Below are positions 34,266 through 42,890 of a stretch of 64,000 nt of DNA, one piece after another (the stretch's first letter is position 1; every line of letters starts with the position of its first letter). Location: the NCBI GenBank assembly GCA_026626905.1, contig JAPNUX010000003.1, positions 62,001 through 126,000 of the forward strand, given 5' to 3'. The notes beneath the pieces are model-generated. The model had not been told where the DNA came from, searched no databases, and saw nothing but the letters and a program-made list of their open reading frames with translations. This DNA is from Desulfurococcus sp. GTDB taxonomy: Archaea; Thermoproteota; Thermoprotei_A; Sulfolobales; Desulfurococcaceae. The position numbers were made by a program, and so were the translations under genes.

Positions 34266-36089
34266 GTGGGCGGTATCTTCGCTGCAGTATGCAGTGGGGT
34301 AGTTAGCAGGGGTCTTGTAACCACTGTTCTACGCCGCCTCCTCTACAGGGGTTATGATGGAGCCGGCGTAGTATTCCCCTCTAATGGAGGGCTGGAGGTT
34401 AGGAAGGCGCCAGGCCACCTTGATAGTGTTGCCAGGCAGGTTGACTTAGAGAGCATTCCCTCCAGGATTGTCCTAGCTCATACAAGGTATGCTAGCAGAG
34501 GCTGGCCTGTATACGAGAATACCCACCCGCTACTAGACTGCTCTGGGAGAATAGCTGTTGTAGGCGATGGCTTAATAGATAACTACGAGGAGTACAGGGA
34601 GAAGCTTGAGAGAGAAGGACACGTCTTCAAGTCTAGGACAGATACAGAGGTCGCTGCACACCTCTTCGAGAAGTATTATAGAGTTGAAGGAGACTGGGTT
34701 AAAGCACTACTAAGAGTTGGAGGCGAGCTTAAAGGATTATACTCGCTTGCATTCCTAGCCAGCGGCTTTGAAGGAGTCTTCTTCATTCAGAACGGGCAGC
34801 CTCTAGTCGTGGGGTTTGGATCAGACTGCACTTTTCTATCCAGTGATATTCCATCGCTCTACGGGATCGCCGACACTGTGTACGTGCTTGAGGAAGGCAT
34901 GGCTGGACTAGTAAAGCTGGGAGAGTTTACTGCTTACAGGATTACTACAGGTGAACCCGTAGACCTCCAAGTCCTCCAGAGCAAGCGGGCTAAGTATAGT
35001 GTTGAATACGTTGATAAAGCCGGGTTCCCCCACTACATGCTGAAGGAGATATACGAGATACCGGAGGCTCTTCATAGAGTTACAATATCAGTTATGGAGA
35101 AGTACTTGAGGCTTGCGTCAATGATAGTTCACGGAGCCCGAGACGTGTACATTGTAGCTAATGGTTCAAGCCTCTACGCAGGCATGGTTTCAGCATACTA
35201 CTTCAACGAGCTAGCCGGGATATCCGTTACACCTGTCTCCGCTGCAGAATTCCCCTACTCAACCCTTGAATCCGTGTCAACAGGCTCAGTAATCATAGCT
35301 GTAAGCCAGAGTGGTGAGACAAGCGATGTAGTAAACAGTGTTAAGCTAGCGAAGCAGAGGGGGGCTGTGATAGTAGGTGTCCTCAATAACGTTGGCTCCA
35401 GGCTTGCCTTGGAGTCAAACGTGTACCTTCCAATAGGTGTCGGCCCGGAGATAGCTGTACCAGCTACGAAGTCTTTCTCAGCGACAGTAGTCGCGCTTCT
35501 ACTCCTAGCAACATACACTGGGATCTACACGGGGAGGCAGAGCTTCACTGAGTACAGTAGGCTTGTTGAGAATGTGAGAGAAGCGGGTAGAATGCTTAAA
35601 GCCCTTCTCCCTCAACTGGATTCAAGTGTCACTAGAGCAGTCCAGGAGACCCCGTTATTCGAGAACGCCTATGTAGCTGGCAGCGGGATAACCTACCCGA
35701 TAGCTCTTGAGGGAGCATTGAAGCTTAAGGAGGCTGCAATGATACACGCTGAAGGAGTAGAGCTGGGTGAGCTGAGACACGGTCCTCTCACCTTGATCTC
35801 GGAGAAATTCCCTGTTATACTCGTAGAGCCGCGTGAAGAGAGGGCACGGCAACTATACTCTAGGATAGCATTAGAAGTCTTAAACCGGGGTGCTCCTCTC
35901 ATAGCAGTTGCATCCAGCGACTCAGCGTGCAGGCATGGAGGTGTATGCATTGAGATACCGCAGCTGGATAGGCACCTCTACCCTGTCATCACTGCTCTAC
36001 CACTACAATTACTAGCATACCGGCTCGGGGTAAAACTGAACAGGCCGATAGACAACCCGCCTGGGCTTGCTAAAGCAATAACAACCTAG
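34266..36089 (+). CDS. glmS: GlmS-like glucosamine-fructose-6-phosphate aminotransferase lacking the glutaminase Cys
   Basis: About 607 residues: an N-terminal glutamine amidotransferase domain (1-225) and two SIS domains. The isomerase half is intact (ANGSSLYAGM, SQSGETSDVV, EIAVPATKSFS, AEGVELGELRHGPL, C-terminal DNPPGLAKAITT). The glutaminase half keeps the fold (YRGYDGAG, AHTRYASRG, SRTDTEVAAHL) but the first residues are MGGIFAAV where active enzymes have MCGI: the nucleophilic Cys is Gly. The oxyanion Asn of HNG is Asp (GDGLIDN). It probably uses free ammonia or lacks amidotransfer. The GTG start has GGTG 6 nt upstream. Confidence 0.9.
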   Translation: MGGIFAAVCSGVVSRGLVTTVLRRLLYRGYDGAGVVFPSNGGLEVRKAPGHLDSVARQVDLESIPSRIVLAHTRYASRGWPVYENTHPLLDCSGRIAVVGDGLIDNYEEYREKLEREGHVFKSRTDTEVAAHLFEKYYRVEGDWVKALLRVGGELKGLYSLAFLASGFEGVFFIQNGQPLVVGFGSDCTFLSSDIPSLYGIADTVYVLEEGMAGLVKLGEFTAYRITTGEPVDLQVLQSKRAKYSVEYVDKAGFPHYMLKEIYEIPEALHRVTISVMEKYLRLASMIVHGARDVYIVANGSSLYAGMVSAYYFNELAGISVTPVSAAEFPYSTLESVSTGSVIIAVSQSGETSDVVNSVKLAKQRGAVIVGVLNNVGSRLALESNVYLPIGVGPEIAVPATKSFSATVVALLLLATYTGIYTGRQSFTEYSRLVENVREAGRMLKALLPQLDSSVTRAVQETPLFENAYVAGSGITYPIALEGALKLKEAAMIHAEGVELGELRHGPLTLISEKFPVILVEPREERARQLYSRIALEVLNRGAPLIAVASSDSACRHGGVCIEIPQLDRHLYPVITALPLQLLAYRLGVKLNRPIDNPPGLAKAITT

Positions 36090-36137
36090 TTCAAGCTAAA
36101 CAGCATAGAACAGCATGGAGCCTCCTAGAAGACACCT

Positions 36138-36145
36138 ATTTAAAC
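36138..36145 (+). promoter_or_regulatory. tRNA-Val promoter
   Basis: ATTTAAAC lies about 28 bp before the first base of the mature tRNA-Val, the normal spacing for an archaeal TATA box. Confidence 0.55.
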
Positions 36146-36172
36146 CTCAAGTAAATCAATAAAATAGCTTTA

Positions 36173-36263
36173 GGGCCCGTCGTCTAGCCTGGTTAGGACG
36201 CCGCCCTTACAAGCCCGGTGCTAGGAGAGGCGGAGGCCCGGGGTTCAAGTCCCCGCGGGCCCA
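36173..36263 (+). tRNA. tRNA-Val (anticodon TAC) with intron
   Basis: Acceptor GGGCCCG pairs with CGGGCCC, discriminator A. The anticodon stem CCGCC/GGCGG encloses CTTACA, then a 16-nt intron (about 36213-36228) at the canonical position after the base 3' of the anticodon, then A. The T arm is CGGGG TTCAAGT CCCCG. Total 91 nt, mature 75 nt. CCA is not encoded. It borders decayed mobile DNA on its 3' side. Confidence 0.93.
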
Positions 36264-36479
36264 CTCTCATCTTGGGATTATGATCCGGCATTTACGGAAA
36301 ATCGAAGAAGAATGACTATAGCGTCTCCTACGTGAGCCCTGCTCCCTGCAAGCCACTGAAATGAATTATGCTCTTTACAGGGACATCTTTTCCTAGTGAG
36401 GAACTTTTATTTCAACATAGATCTCTTATCAATTGTTATTTGCCCCCATCTACGTGGGATTTAGGAATATCTGGATTCC

Positions 36480-37301
36480 AAAGGACTAGGAGGCTGTTGA
36501 GAGGAGGTGTCCTGCCCGAGGATGAAAAGGCATGAGGAGAAACTCGCTGATTACCATCATTGAGACTGAGCCAAAGCCTACGGATCTGCTACGCTTTTAA
36601 TTGATGAGGATTTCAGATGCAGTACCCTGGAGGGGTCTCCCACCTGACCGCAAAGAAGTACCTTCAGAGGTTCAACAGCCTTGCATGGAAGACAAGGAAG
36701 GAGTAGATGGAGTCTGCCCGGAACAGATCAACGCCTTCCTTAGCGATAACAGGCTCAGAGGATGTTTTCCTTCCAGAGAATCCTCCTTCAATCTGAGAGA
36801 GGTTAATGGACGCAGGAAAATCTCTTGGTAAAGCTCGACAATGGAATTGATAAAAGAACAATAATTTTGATGAGCGCTCTGCTCACGACGAAGATCAAGC
36901 TGGTAGCTTTTTCGAAAAGTAGTGTATCTAGGAAGAAGAGGCTCGTATTCCCCTCTACATGGACGAGTTACAGAACTTTACAATAAAGAAGTTAATAGAC
37001 ACTCCGAGCAAAGCAGGAGAATACAATTTAAACCTAATAATGGCTCATCAAAATCTATCCTGGCCGAACATATGCTTCTACACGAAGCGCAAGAACGAGG
37101 GAGAGTTCCACCATTATGTACAGCTGATGTTTCACCGTCCATGAGGAGTTCGTGATAGCGAGGAAGAAATATTATGAGATACTATGAGCGTAGTCTTCAG
37201 GAGGTGATATCTGGGAGAGAAAGGCCAGAGAAGCCGAGAAGAAGTTAGGAGAGGACTGTCTAAGGAAAGAGAAAAAGACCCAGAAACCTAAGAGAAAATA
37301 G
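36480..37301 (+). pseudogene. Remnant of a VirB4/TraG/HerA-like DNA-transfer ATPase
   Basis: Several frames hold connected pieces. The clearest (about 36940-37143) begins RIPLYMDELQNF, a Walker-B-like DExQ motif, and goes on to NLNLIMAHQNLSW, the sensor-like HQ segment typical of conjugative and secretion ATPases. Further pieces are EEFVIARKKYYEIL and a Lys-rich WERKAREAEKKLGED tail ending at the TAG at about 37301. Stops and shifts separate them, so the gene is dead. The 5' pieces (from about 36480) are less certain. Confidence 0.5.
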
Positions 37302-37689
37302 TAGCCACGATGAATTCTTCGGAAGGATATTCTGTGGGATGTTGAGACAGGAAATTTAAGTGATCTAGGCTAGAGGACTATAGGGCTAGGAAAGAGGGGG
37401 AATACAGAGAAGAATACATGCAAATACACTTATTAAACTAACGATAGGATGCCGAAAGAAAAAGCCATTCAAGTAGCCTTAAAATAGAGTTTCGCTTAAG
37501 GAAAGATGAGCCGAACAATTTTTATTGGGTTTAATAGATGGGTGGAAAACGAATTTAAGCATTGGTTTAAAGTAAAAGCTTGAAACCGATTAACAGATTT
37601 CTGTTTTTCCTTTTATCTCTCTTTCACACATCTTATTTCCATATGAAGTTTTCAGTAAACAAGCCTCTTTATGTTTAGGGTAAGCATCT

Positions 37690-38274
37690 TTATACTTCAA
37701 GTATTTTTCTGAATATAACTAGAGTGACCCATATAGCAAAGCCAATTACGTAATAGACCATTAAGCTGATGTATAAGATGATCTGACCTTCTGTGAATAA
37801 CCAATATAACCCGCTACGTTCAACTATTTCACTAGGAGCATATCTAGATAATAGAACTGACGTGATAGTAACAACTATGAATATTATTCCCCAAATAGAG
37901 TAAGCTAATATAGTTGTCAAGAGGCTGTGTCTCATTTCAACAATAGCTTGTTTATTTTGTTTATTATTATCTAGTAATTTAAGATTTTTAATCAGGTCAT
38001 GAGATGTGAAAATAAAAGCAGTAATTCCTGCAAGAGAAAAATAAGTTGTAAAAATGGTAAGTGATAATGGTATGAAAGTAAGGGTTAAAGTCAGAGCTGA
38101 AATAATCGCTATAAATATACTAAATACTCTTATTATAATTAACTTTGAAGTCTGCTCTAAATAATTAGCTTTAAAGAAAGTCCGCTCCAAAACAAAAATG
38201 ATGTGAGAGGCTATTAAGGGAGGAATAATTGATAAACAAAAACCAAAGAGAGGAAATGTTTCTTCTCCTGTCAC
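37690..38274 (-). CDS. Hypothetical membrane protein, A/T-rich
   Basis: 194 residues with five strongly hydrophobic helices and a short charged loop after the third (LLDNNKQNKQAIVEMRH). Its Ile/Phe/Lys/Asn-rich composition and A/T-rich codons differ from all neighbours, suggesting transfer with the surrounding element. No family recognised. It is intact, so it may still be expressed. Confidence 0.5.
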   Translation of the reverse strand: MTGEETFPLFGFCLSIIPPLIASHIIFVLERTFFKANYLEQTSKLIIIRVFSIFIAIISALTLTLTFIPLSLTIFTTYFSLAGITAFIFTSHDLIKNLKLLDNNKQNKQAIVEMRHSLLTTILAYSIWGIIFIVVTITSVLLSRYAPSEIVERSGLYWLFTEGQIILYISLMVYYVIGFAIWVTLVIFRKILEV

Positions 38275-38513
38275 CTTGAATAAAACCTGATTCCTTCAGC
38301 GAATATGGATGCAAGAGAGTAGTAAAGATAATACAGGGACACATTTATAATGATCAAACCAACGAGGACATATTATCGAGGTAGCGCTACCTGCCCATTC
38401 CTTTAAGTAATTAACGAATTTCTGTTTTAACGTTTCATCCTGCTGCGTCTTTCCCGACGTAATTAATATCACCACTAAAATGTAATAGTGTTTAAATTAT
38501 ATACTTCACACAG

Positions 38514-38697
38514 TTATATAGTTGCAGTTATACAGTGTTTCAGTGACTTGCCAGCTCTCACATGCCTGAGAGCGAGCTTAGTATCTGAAGCTTCTAGTAT
38601 CTCACATAGTTCGTTCCACGGGCTTTCTCCACCTTGGAACCTAGTCTTCAGCTCTTTCCGTGATCTGCACACCCTCGGCCTATATCGGAGAATGAAC
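38514..38697 (-). pseudogene. Short gene fragment, unknown
   Basis: About 60 codons stay open in one minus-strand frame (ILRYRPRVCRSRKELKTRF, then GESPWNELCEILEAS and LALRHVRAGKSLKHC) down to a TAA at 38514. No start codon with an RBS precedes it. It reads like the tail of a helical protein left by decay. Confidence 0.3.
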
Positions 38698-38847
38698 TAC
38701 TCTTCTCGCTAAAATGGATTACACCTGTAATTTCTGGAGCTAGAGAACTCCTAGACATTTCCTAGTAGATTACGAAAGAGCCTTCTCTTCTCAACTACTT
38801 TGATGGAGGAGGGTTTGCGAGCTCGGGCTTTAACGCCTGCTTTAATG

Positions 38848-39976
38848 CTACCATGATATCCGTGTTCTAAGTATTCCTGCAAGCCCGTTGAATGTTTTAG
38901 TGAACCACTCGCCTTCAGGTATACTATCACTTAACACTAGTGTCCTCGCCCCCCTCCTGCCTGCTAGCTCTAGCCATTCTTCAATGTCTTCTCTAGTGTC
39001 GCTTATGAGGAGTACTGCAATCAGCCCCATTTCAAGGGCATTGCGGACTTCTTCCTCGCCGTACACTATCATTCCATCATCTTTCGCTAGATGGTACTTG
39101 AATTCCTCGAGGGTCTTTAAGGCTTCAGCGTATTCTTGTCCTACTAGTAGATCCTGGGCTTTCATGATCATTTCTCTTAACCCTGGCTCACCCTGATATG
39201 ATACATCTATGAGCTCTGGCAGCACGATCTTCTTGAGCCTGTAGTCTAAGTAGTCTTTCTCAATGAAATCGTATTTAGCGTACGCTGGCCCTCCAAGCAG
39301 GATTGCTTTAAGCTTACCTTGCTCTAGTAGAGGCAGGAAGACTTGGTTGACGTGCTCTCCTACTCTCTTATAGAAGTCTTCGACCATCTGCTCTATTATT
39401 CTATCATACCTTCTCTGGCTCTGCCCGCCTTTATGGTGTTTTCCTGGAATGTAGTCTTCGAGTTCCTCTACTACTTGGAGTATATTGCCTTTGAGTAAGC
39501 CTATTGTAGCAGCATCTCGCTCTACTAGTAGAAGCCCTATGATATTGGATTCACTGACCATCTCCTCAAGGAACTCTGTGTGGAATACCTTGTCAGTCCT
39601 GTAGAAGAATAATGGGACTTCCTCGGGGGGTATTAGCATGACTGTAATAGAGTCGCCTGTATCAGGGTTCTCGCCTGTGAATAATACTAGTCCTTTATCA
39701 GGGATCTTCGGGATCTTACTTATCCTCTCAATAGCTACTGAGAGAGCTCTCTCTACAGCACTCCTAGTCTTCTTGAGCTTAATGTTGCCTGCAACCGAGA
39801 GCTCCTGGCGTAGCAGGTTGAGTACGTCTCCAATAGGTCTCCCTGGAGGTATGTAGAGGCTTAGCAGTATCGTGGCGTGAGCCTTCCACTTCTTAAGCTC
39901 CTTGATGATCTCTCTCAGCCGCTGCTTATCAACTCTCAGGGATTCAATTTGATCCTCACTGTAGCTAAAGACTCAT
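38848..39976 (-). CDS. prf1: Peptide chain release factor aRF1, apparent +1 frameshift at codon 3
   Basis: Class-1 release factor for all three stop codons. The GGQ motif is in GKHHKGGQSQRRYDR, and the N-domain has GNIKLKKTRSA (NIKS-type stop-codon-reading loop) and LLSLYIPPGRPIGDV. In this frame there is no ATG, GTG or TTG until 39639, which would delete about 110 residues including NIKS. An ATG at 39976, with GGTGG 5 nt upstream, reads ATG AGT CTT then TAG (39967-39965) C. Slipping CTT to TTT by +1 enters the aRF1 frame at AGC (39966), giving 375 residues, the normal size. Alternatives are a one-base genome error or an ATT start. Divergent from the gene at 40068. Confidence 0.9.
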
Positions 39977-39985
39977 CCCTTCCAC
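39965..39985 (-). promoter_or_regulatory. Candidate programmed +1 frameshift site with RBS
   Basis: Read on the minus strand: GGTGG AAGGG ATG AGT CTT TAG, next base C. The slippery CTT followed by a stop and then C is the same arrangement as the bacterial RF2 site (CTT TGA C). GGTGG lies 5 nt from the ATG, the spacing seen for other genes here, which supports real initiation at this ATG rather than at a downstream codon. Confidence 0.55.
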
Positions 39986-40014
39986 CAGGATAGCACATAA
40001 TAACTTGATGGGGG

Positions 40015-40024
40015 GTTTAAATAT
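40015..40024 (-). promoter_or_regulatory. aRF1 promoter
   Basis: On the minus strand ATATTTAAAC predicts transcription from about 39993. This gives a 17-nt leader that contains the GGTGG motif and the ATG at 39976. Confidence 0.55.
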
Positions 40025-40067
40025 CACTGCCCGGGGGCAGGATGCTCCAGCACAGCTGGTGTAGTCT

Positions 40068-41009
40068 ATGGAGTCCAGGATAACTAGGAGCCTGATTGCT
40101 ACTGCTTTAATAGTGGGTGCTGTAGCACTAGCCTACGGCGTGGCTACATCCTCCCTTACTTCTCTTCTAGAGCTCTACTCCCCGGGTACTCTTCTATCCA
40201 TAGCACTGCTTACAGCCGGCTGGGCTATCTCAGCTGTAAGACTTAAGATTCTAGTCGAGTCTACTGTGAAGAGGAGGCTCCCGCTAGTAGAGTACCTGGC
40301 TGTCAGGCTTATAGGAGGCTTGATGGCTAGCCTCACGCCTTCAGCAATTGGGGGTGAGCCTGCTAGAGCATACTATGTGTCTAGGAGAACAGGGATCCCG
40401 CTCACTGAGTCGTATGCTATTGTAATCTACGAGGTCTACTATGATGTTGTAGCAGTCAGCGTTATCGCGGTATTCGCGAGCATTAAGCTACTCCCTCTCA
40501 GCACCCCTGTACTCCTGGTATCTCTTTTCTCTGCTACAGCATGGCTGTACGCTTCGATCAGAGTGTCCAGTACAGGGAGGCTGAGACACCTGGATCCAGA
40601 GCCTGAAGAAAACAAGGGCTTCCTGGGGAGGATTACAGGCCGGCTTCGTAGATACTACTTTAAGTTCGCTGAAAGCTACAGTAGGGTTGCAGCTGGCACG
40701 CCTTTAAGCGTTAAGATCGTGCTATGGCTTCTCACTCTAGTCTATAATACCCTGTGGGGGCTGGCGGTAATCCCTCTCCAGCAGCACTGTACTCTAGGAG
40801 ACATCTTGAGGAGTGTTGAAGCCTACTACCTTATGCAGTCATTCAGCATGCTGCCGACTCCAGGGGGTAGTGGTGCGGCTGAATATGCTCTCTCACTCCT
40901 ACTCGATCCATCCACAGTGTTAAAGTACAGGGTTCTATACTACTACTATAATGTGCTTCTAGGAGTAGTAGCACTATTATTATATGAGAAGCTGGCTGCC
41001 GGGGGTTGA
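40068..41009 (+). CDS. YbhN/LPG-synthase-type membrane flippase-like protein
   Basis: 313 residues with seven to eight transmembrane helices of the lysylphosphatidylglycerol synthase TM family (UPF0104). The conserved AVRLIGGLMASLTPSAIGGEPARAYYV and MLPTPGGSGAAEYAL segments are both present. Archaeal members are thought to move or anchor lipid-linked molecules, but no substrate is known. It is divergent from aRF1. Confidence 0.8.
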   Translation: MESRITRSLIATALIVGAVALAYGVATSSLTSLLELYSPGTLLSIALLTAGWAISAVRLKILVESTVKRRLPLVEYLAVRLIGGLMASLTPSAIGGEPARAYYVSRRTGIPLTESYAIVIYEVYYDVVAVSVIAVFASIKLLPLSTPVLLVSLFSATAWLYASIRVSSTGRLRHLDPEPEENKGFLGRITGRLRRYYFKFAESYSRVAAGTPLSVKIVLWLLTLVYNTLWGLAVIPLQQHCTLGDILRSVEAYYLMQSFSMLPTPGGSGAAEYALSLLLDPSTVLKYRVLYYYYNVLLGVVALLLYEKLAAGG

Positions 41010-41018
41010 GTGAAAACT

Positions 41019-41237
41019 CTAGCCTGCTGTCTTCCCGCCGGCCTTCACAGCTGTTCTAATAGCTTTCTTCGGGCGTAGAGTACCCTTAGACTTACACCTC
41101 CTGCACTTTGTTGCACCCGGCGGGTTTAGTGCACCACACCTCCTGCACACCATCTTGTTGAGTACTCTATTGAAGACTATCTTCTGGAGCTCGGGGTCGT
41201 TTACAGGCACTGGTAACCACCTGTCTCCCTTATACAT
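41019..41237 (-). CDS. rpl40e: Ribosomal protein L40e
   Basis: 72 residues. The zinc-binding quartet CRRC...CRRC (C31, C34, C45, C48) within [19 protein letters not shown] is the L40e signature, and [15 protein letters not shown] precedes it as in archaeal orthologues. The N-terminal 12 residues and the Gly/Lys-rich C-terminus extend a little beyond the usual length. It lies 19 bp downstream of the nucleotidyltransferase gene. Confidence 0.93.
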   Translation of the reverse strand: MYKGDRWLPVPVNDPELQKIVFNRVLNKMVCRRCGALNPPGATKCRRCKSKGTLRPKKAIRTAVKAGGKTAG

Positions 41238-41256
41238 GGCTTAAACGGTTTTAAAG

Positions 41257-41847
41257 CTATATGTTTAACCCTGCTTCTCTAAGCCTATCTAGTATCAGCT
41301 CGTACTCGTCTTCAGGGTACTCGCCTGCAAGCTCCTTTACAAGCTTCCTGTTTACTCTTCTACCAAGCTTCCTCACGTACTCTCCGAGCTTATCGAGGTC
41401 TACTCCCTGCCTAGCTTTTAACACTAGGTAGGCTTCGAGAGGCAGCATCTCTACTCTAACACCATCAACCTCTACTTCCACGGCTTCCTCGAGTATTCTC
41501 CCAGGTATCTCGAGATCCATGTAGTTCTCGTAGAGCTCGACACTCAAGTAGCCGTCTTCTAATGGCACTATGAGCTTAACTGTACCAATCTCTGTTGAAG
41601 AAACCTCCCATCCACGCCTTGATGCAAGCTCACGGTAGAAATCCTGGTCTACGAGAGGGCTCGGCTCGTAGACGAATAAGTCTAAGTCTCCCTCCAGCTC
41701 CCTTGTACCGAGGAGTAGCTGTGGTATCGTGTCGCCAATAACTACAGCCTTCACGCCCTCGCTTCTAAGAGCCTCGAAGACTCTAGCTATATCACTAGGC
41801 TTAAACCCCACAGTAGACACCACTCTTAAATATGGAGTCCAGAGCAT
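41257..41847 (-). CDS. Nucleotidyltransferase-fold protein
   Basis: 196 residues. After a helix, VVIGDTIPQLLLGTRELEGDLDLFVYE gives the Gly and paired-Asp (DLDLF) core of a Pol-beta-type nucleotidyltransferase, as in antitoxin-like NTases, although the usual GS motif is replaced by GD. The start is uncertain: the ATG at 41847 lies upstream of a TATA box, and a GTG about ten codons later is possible. Upstream of L40e in one operon. Confidence 0.65.
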   Translation of the reverse strand: MLWTPYLRVVSTVGFKPSDIARVFEALRSEGVKAVVIGDTIPQLLLGTRELEGDLDLFVYEPSPLVDQDFYRELASRRGWEVSSTEIGTVKLIVPLEDGYLSVELYENYMDLEIPGRILEEAVEVEVDGVRVEMLPLEAYLVLKARQGVDLDKLGEYVRKLGRRVNRKLVKELAGEYPEDEYELILDRLREAGLNI

Positions 41848-41861
41848 AAATAGCAGGATGC

Positions 41862-42545
41862 ATGCCTGGAAGTGTACTCGTAATGGCTGGATTCAGCTAT
41901 GAGAGAGCTATTAGAGCTCAGAGGATTCTAGGGAGCCGGGTTCTCTCGGAGGCTCCATTCTTCCCTAGGGTGGAGAGAGTTAGGCTGGCTGCCGGGGTTG
42001 ACGCAGCATACTGGAGGGGGGTTCAGGTCGCCAGCGCTGTGCTAGTAGACTGTGAGTCAGGCTTCCTGCAAGCCTACACCTGCCAGTCTTCTAAGCCTTC
42101 TATACCCTACATCCCGGGGCTTCTAGCCTTCAGGGAGGCTCCAGTCTACCTTAAAGCACTAGGGAAACTCCCTGTTCAACCAGACGTAGTATTAGTCGAC
42201 GGGCACGGGTTAAGCCATCCAAGAGCCCTCGGTATAGCAACACACATAGGCTTAGTCCTAGGGAAGCCTACTATAGGTGTAGCCAAGAAGCCACTCTACG
42301 GTAGAGAAGAAGTAGTAGAAGGCAGGAGAATCATAGTAGCACACGGCATGCCTGTAGGAGAAGTCATAGAAACACCAAGCGGGAGCAGACTCTACGTTAG
42401 CATAGGATACAAGATTAAACTAGAAGACGCTGTAAGAATAGTGAGAAGCCTCCTAAGAGAAAACATAAAACTACCACTACCACTACACCTAGCAGACACC
42501 TACTCCAAGAACAAGTGCATGAAAGAGCTAAGAATAAAACCATGA
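41862..42545 (+). CDS. nfi: Endonuclease V
   Basis: 227-residue deoxyinosine-specific repair nuclease. The metal site residue is in GVDAAYWRG (D47), and the conserved PYIPGLLAFREAP and VLVDGHGLSHPRALGIATHIG, GKPTIGVAKKPLYG follow. The length fits archaeal EndoV. A TATA-like CTTAAATAT (41824-41832) suggests a nearly leaderless mRNA. Followed by tRNA-Arg after 23 bp. Confidence 0.94.
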   Translation: MPGSVLVMAGFSYERAIRAQRILGSRVLSEAPFFPRVERVRLAAGVDAAYWRGVQVASAVLVDCESGFLQAYTCQSSKPSIPYIPGLLAFREAPVYLKALGKLPVQPDVVLVDGHGLSHPRALGIATHIGLVLGKPTIGVAKKPLYGREEVVEGRRIIVAHGMPVGEVIETPSGSRLYVSIGYKIKLEDAVRIVRSLLRENIKLPLPLHLADTYSKNKCMKELRIKP

Positions 42546-42568
42546 AAACAAGATAAGAGTGGAAAGAA

Positions 42569-42643
42569 GGGCCCGTAGCCCAGCCAGGATAAGGCGCCGG
42601 CCTTCGGAGCCGGAGAACCCGGGTTCAAATCCCGGCGGGCCCG
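42569..42643 (+). tRNA. tRNA-Arg (anticodon TCG)
   Basis: Acceptor GGGCCCG/CGGGCCC with discriminator G, anticodon stem CCGGC/GCCGG with loop CTTCGGA (anticodon TCG), T arm CCGGG TTCAAAT CCCGG. 75 nt, no intron, CCA not encoded. CRISPR array 2 begins 20 bp downstream. Confidence 0.95.
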
Positions 42644-42663
42644 CACCAACCCCTAAAGCTCCC

Positions 42664-42746
42664 CTCTTGGTTTTGCTTGTTTTGAACCTTGAAAGCCGAG
42701 GATGGAAACACGTATACGTTTACTCTTAGTTTTGCTTGTTTTGAAC
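42664..42746 (-). CRISPR. Single-spacer CRISPR array 2
   Basis: Minus-strand array. The leader-proximal repeat (42723-42746) is identical to that of array 1; the distal repeat (42664-42687) differs by one base. The spacer (42688-42722) is 35 nt and unrelated to those of arrays 1 and 3. It sits between tRNA-Arg and a DNA methylase gene. Confidence 0.72.
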
Positions 42747-42890
42747 TGGTTCCCACTTGGGGTTTCTATTGTTGTTCTATATGCTTGAATAGTTTTAAAC
42801 TTTTCTTCCACGGGATTGTTATTAGCATTCCATGAGCCCGCGGAAACCTCTCTCGTAGAATGCTAGCCGAAAAACTTATAAACTCTTAGT
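42747..42890 (-). promoter_or_regulatory. CRISPR leader 2
   Basis: About 144 bp highly similar to leaders 1 and 3, including the TGGTTCCCAC segment next to the repeat, the TTTAAAAC-like box and the paired AGCATTC/GAATGCT elements. Its outer end overlaps the last codons of the methylase gene, whose stop (42876-42878) lies within the conserved TTATAAACTC. Confidence 0.7.

Larger units (their letters stand above)
36264..38847. mobile_element. Decayed integrated-element remnant beside tRNA-Val
   Basis: This 2.5-kb stretch starts at the 3' end of tRNA-Val and lacks housekeeping genes. It contains a broken conjugation-type ATPase, an A/T-rich membrane protein gene and a short minus-strand gene fragment. 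Base composition is clearly more A/T-rich than the surrounding genes, especially around 37.4-38.4 kb. No integrase and no second copy of the tRNA 3' end were found, so element boundaries are inferred only from the left edge and from the aRF1 gene on the right. Confidence 0.45.

Noticed and set aside
36264-38847. Intact integrase and direct-repeat att site for the tRNA-Val element
   Set aside because: No tyrosine-recombinase motif and no second copy of the tRNA 3' end were found in the window.
39940-39952. ATT as the aRF1 start codon (with GAGG upstream)
   Set aside because: Possible but weaker: ATT starts are rare, it would drop the first residues, and the ATG with GGTGG at 39976 has the better ribosome binding site. 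Kept only as an alternative.
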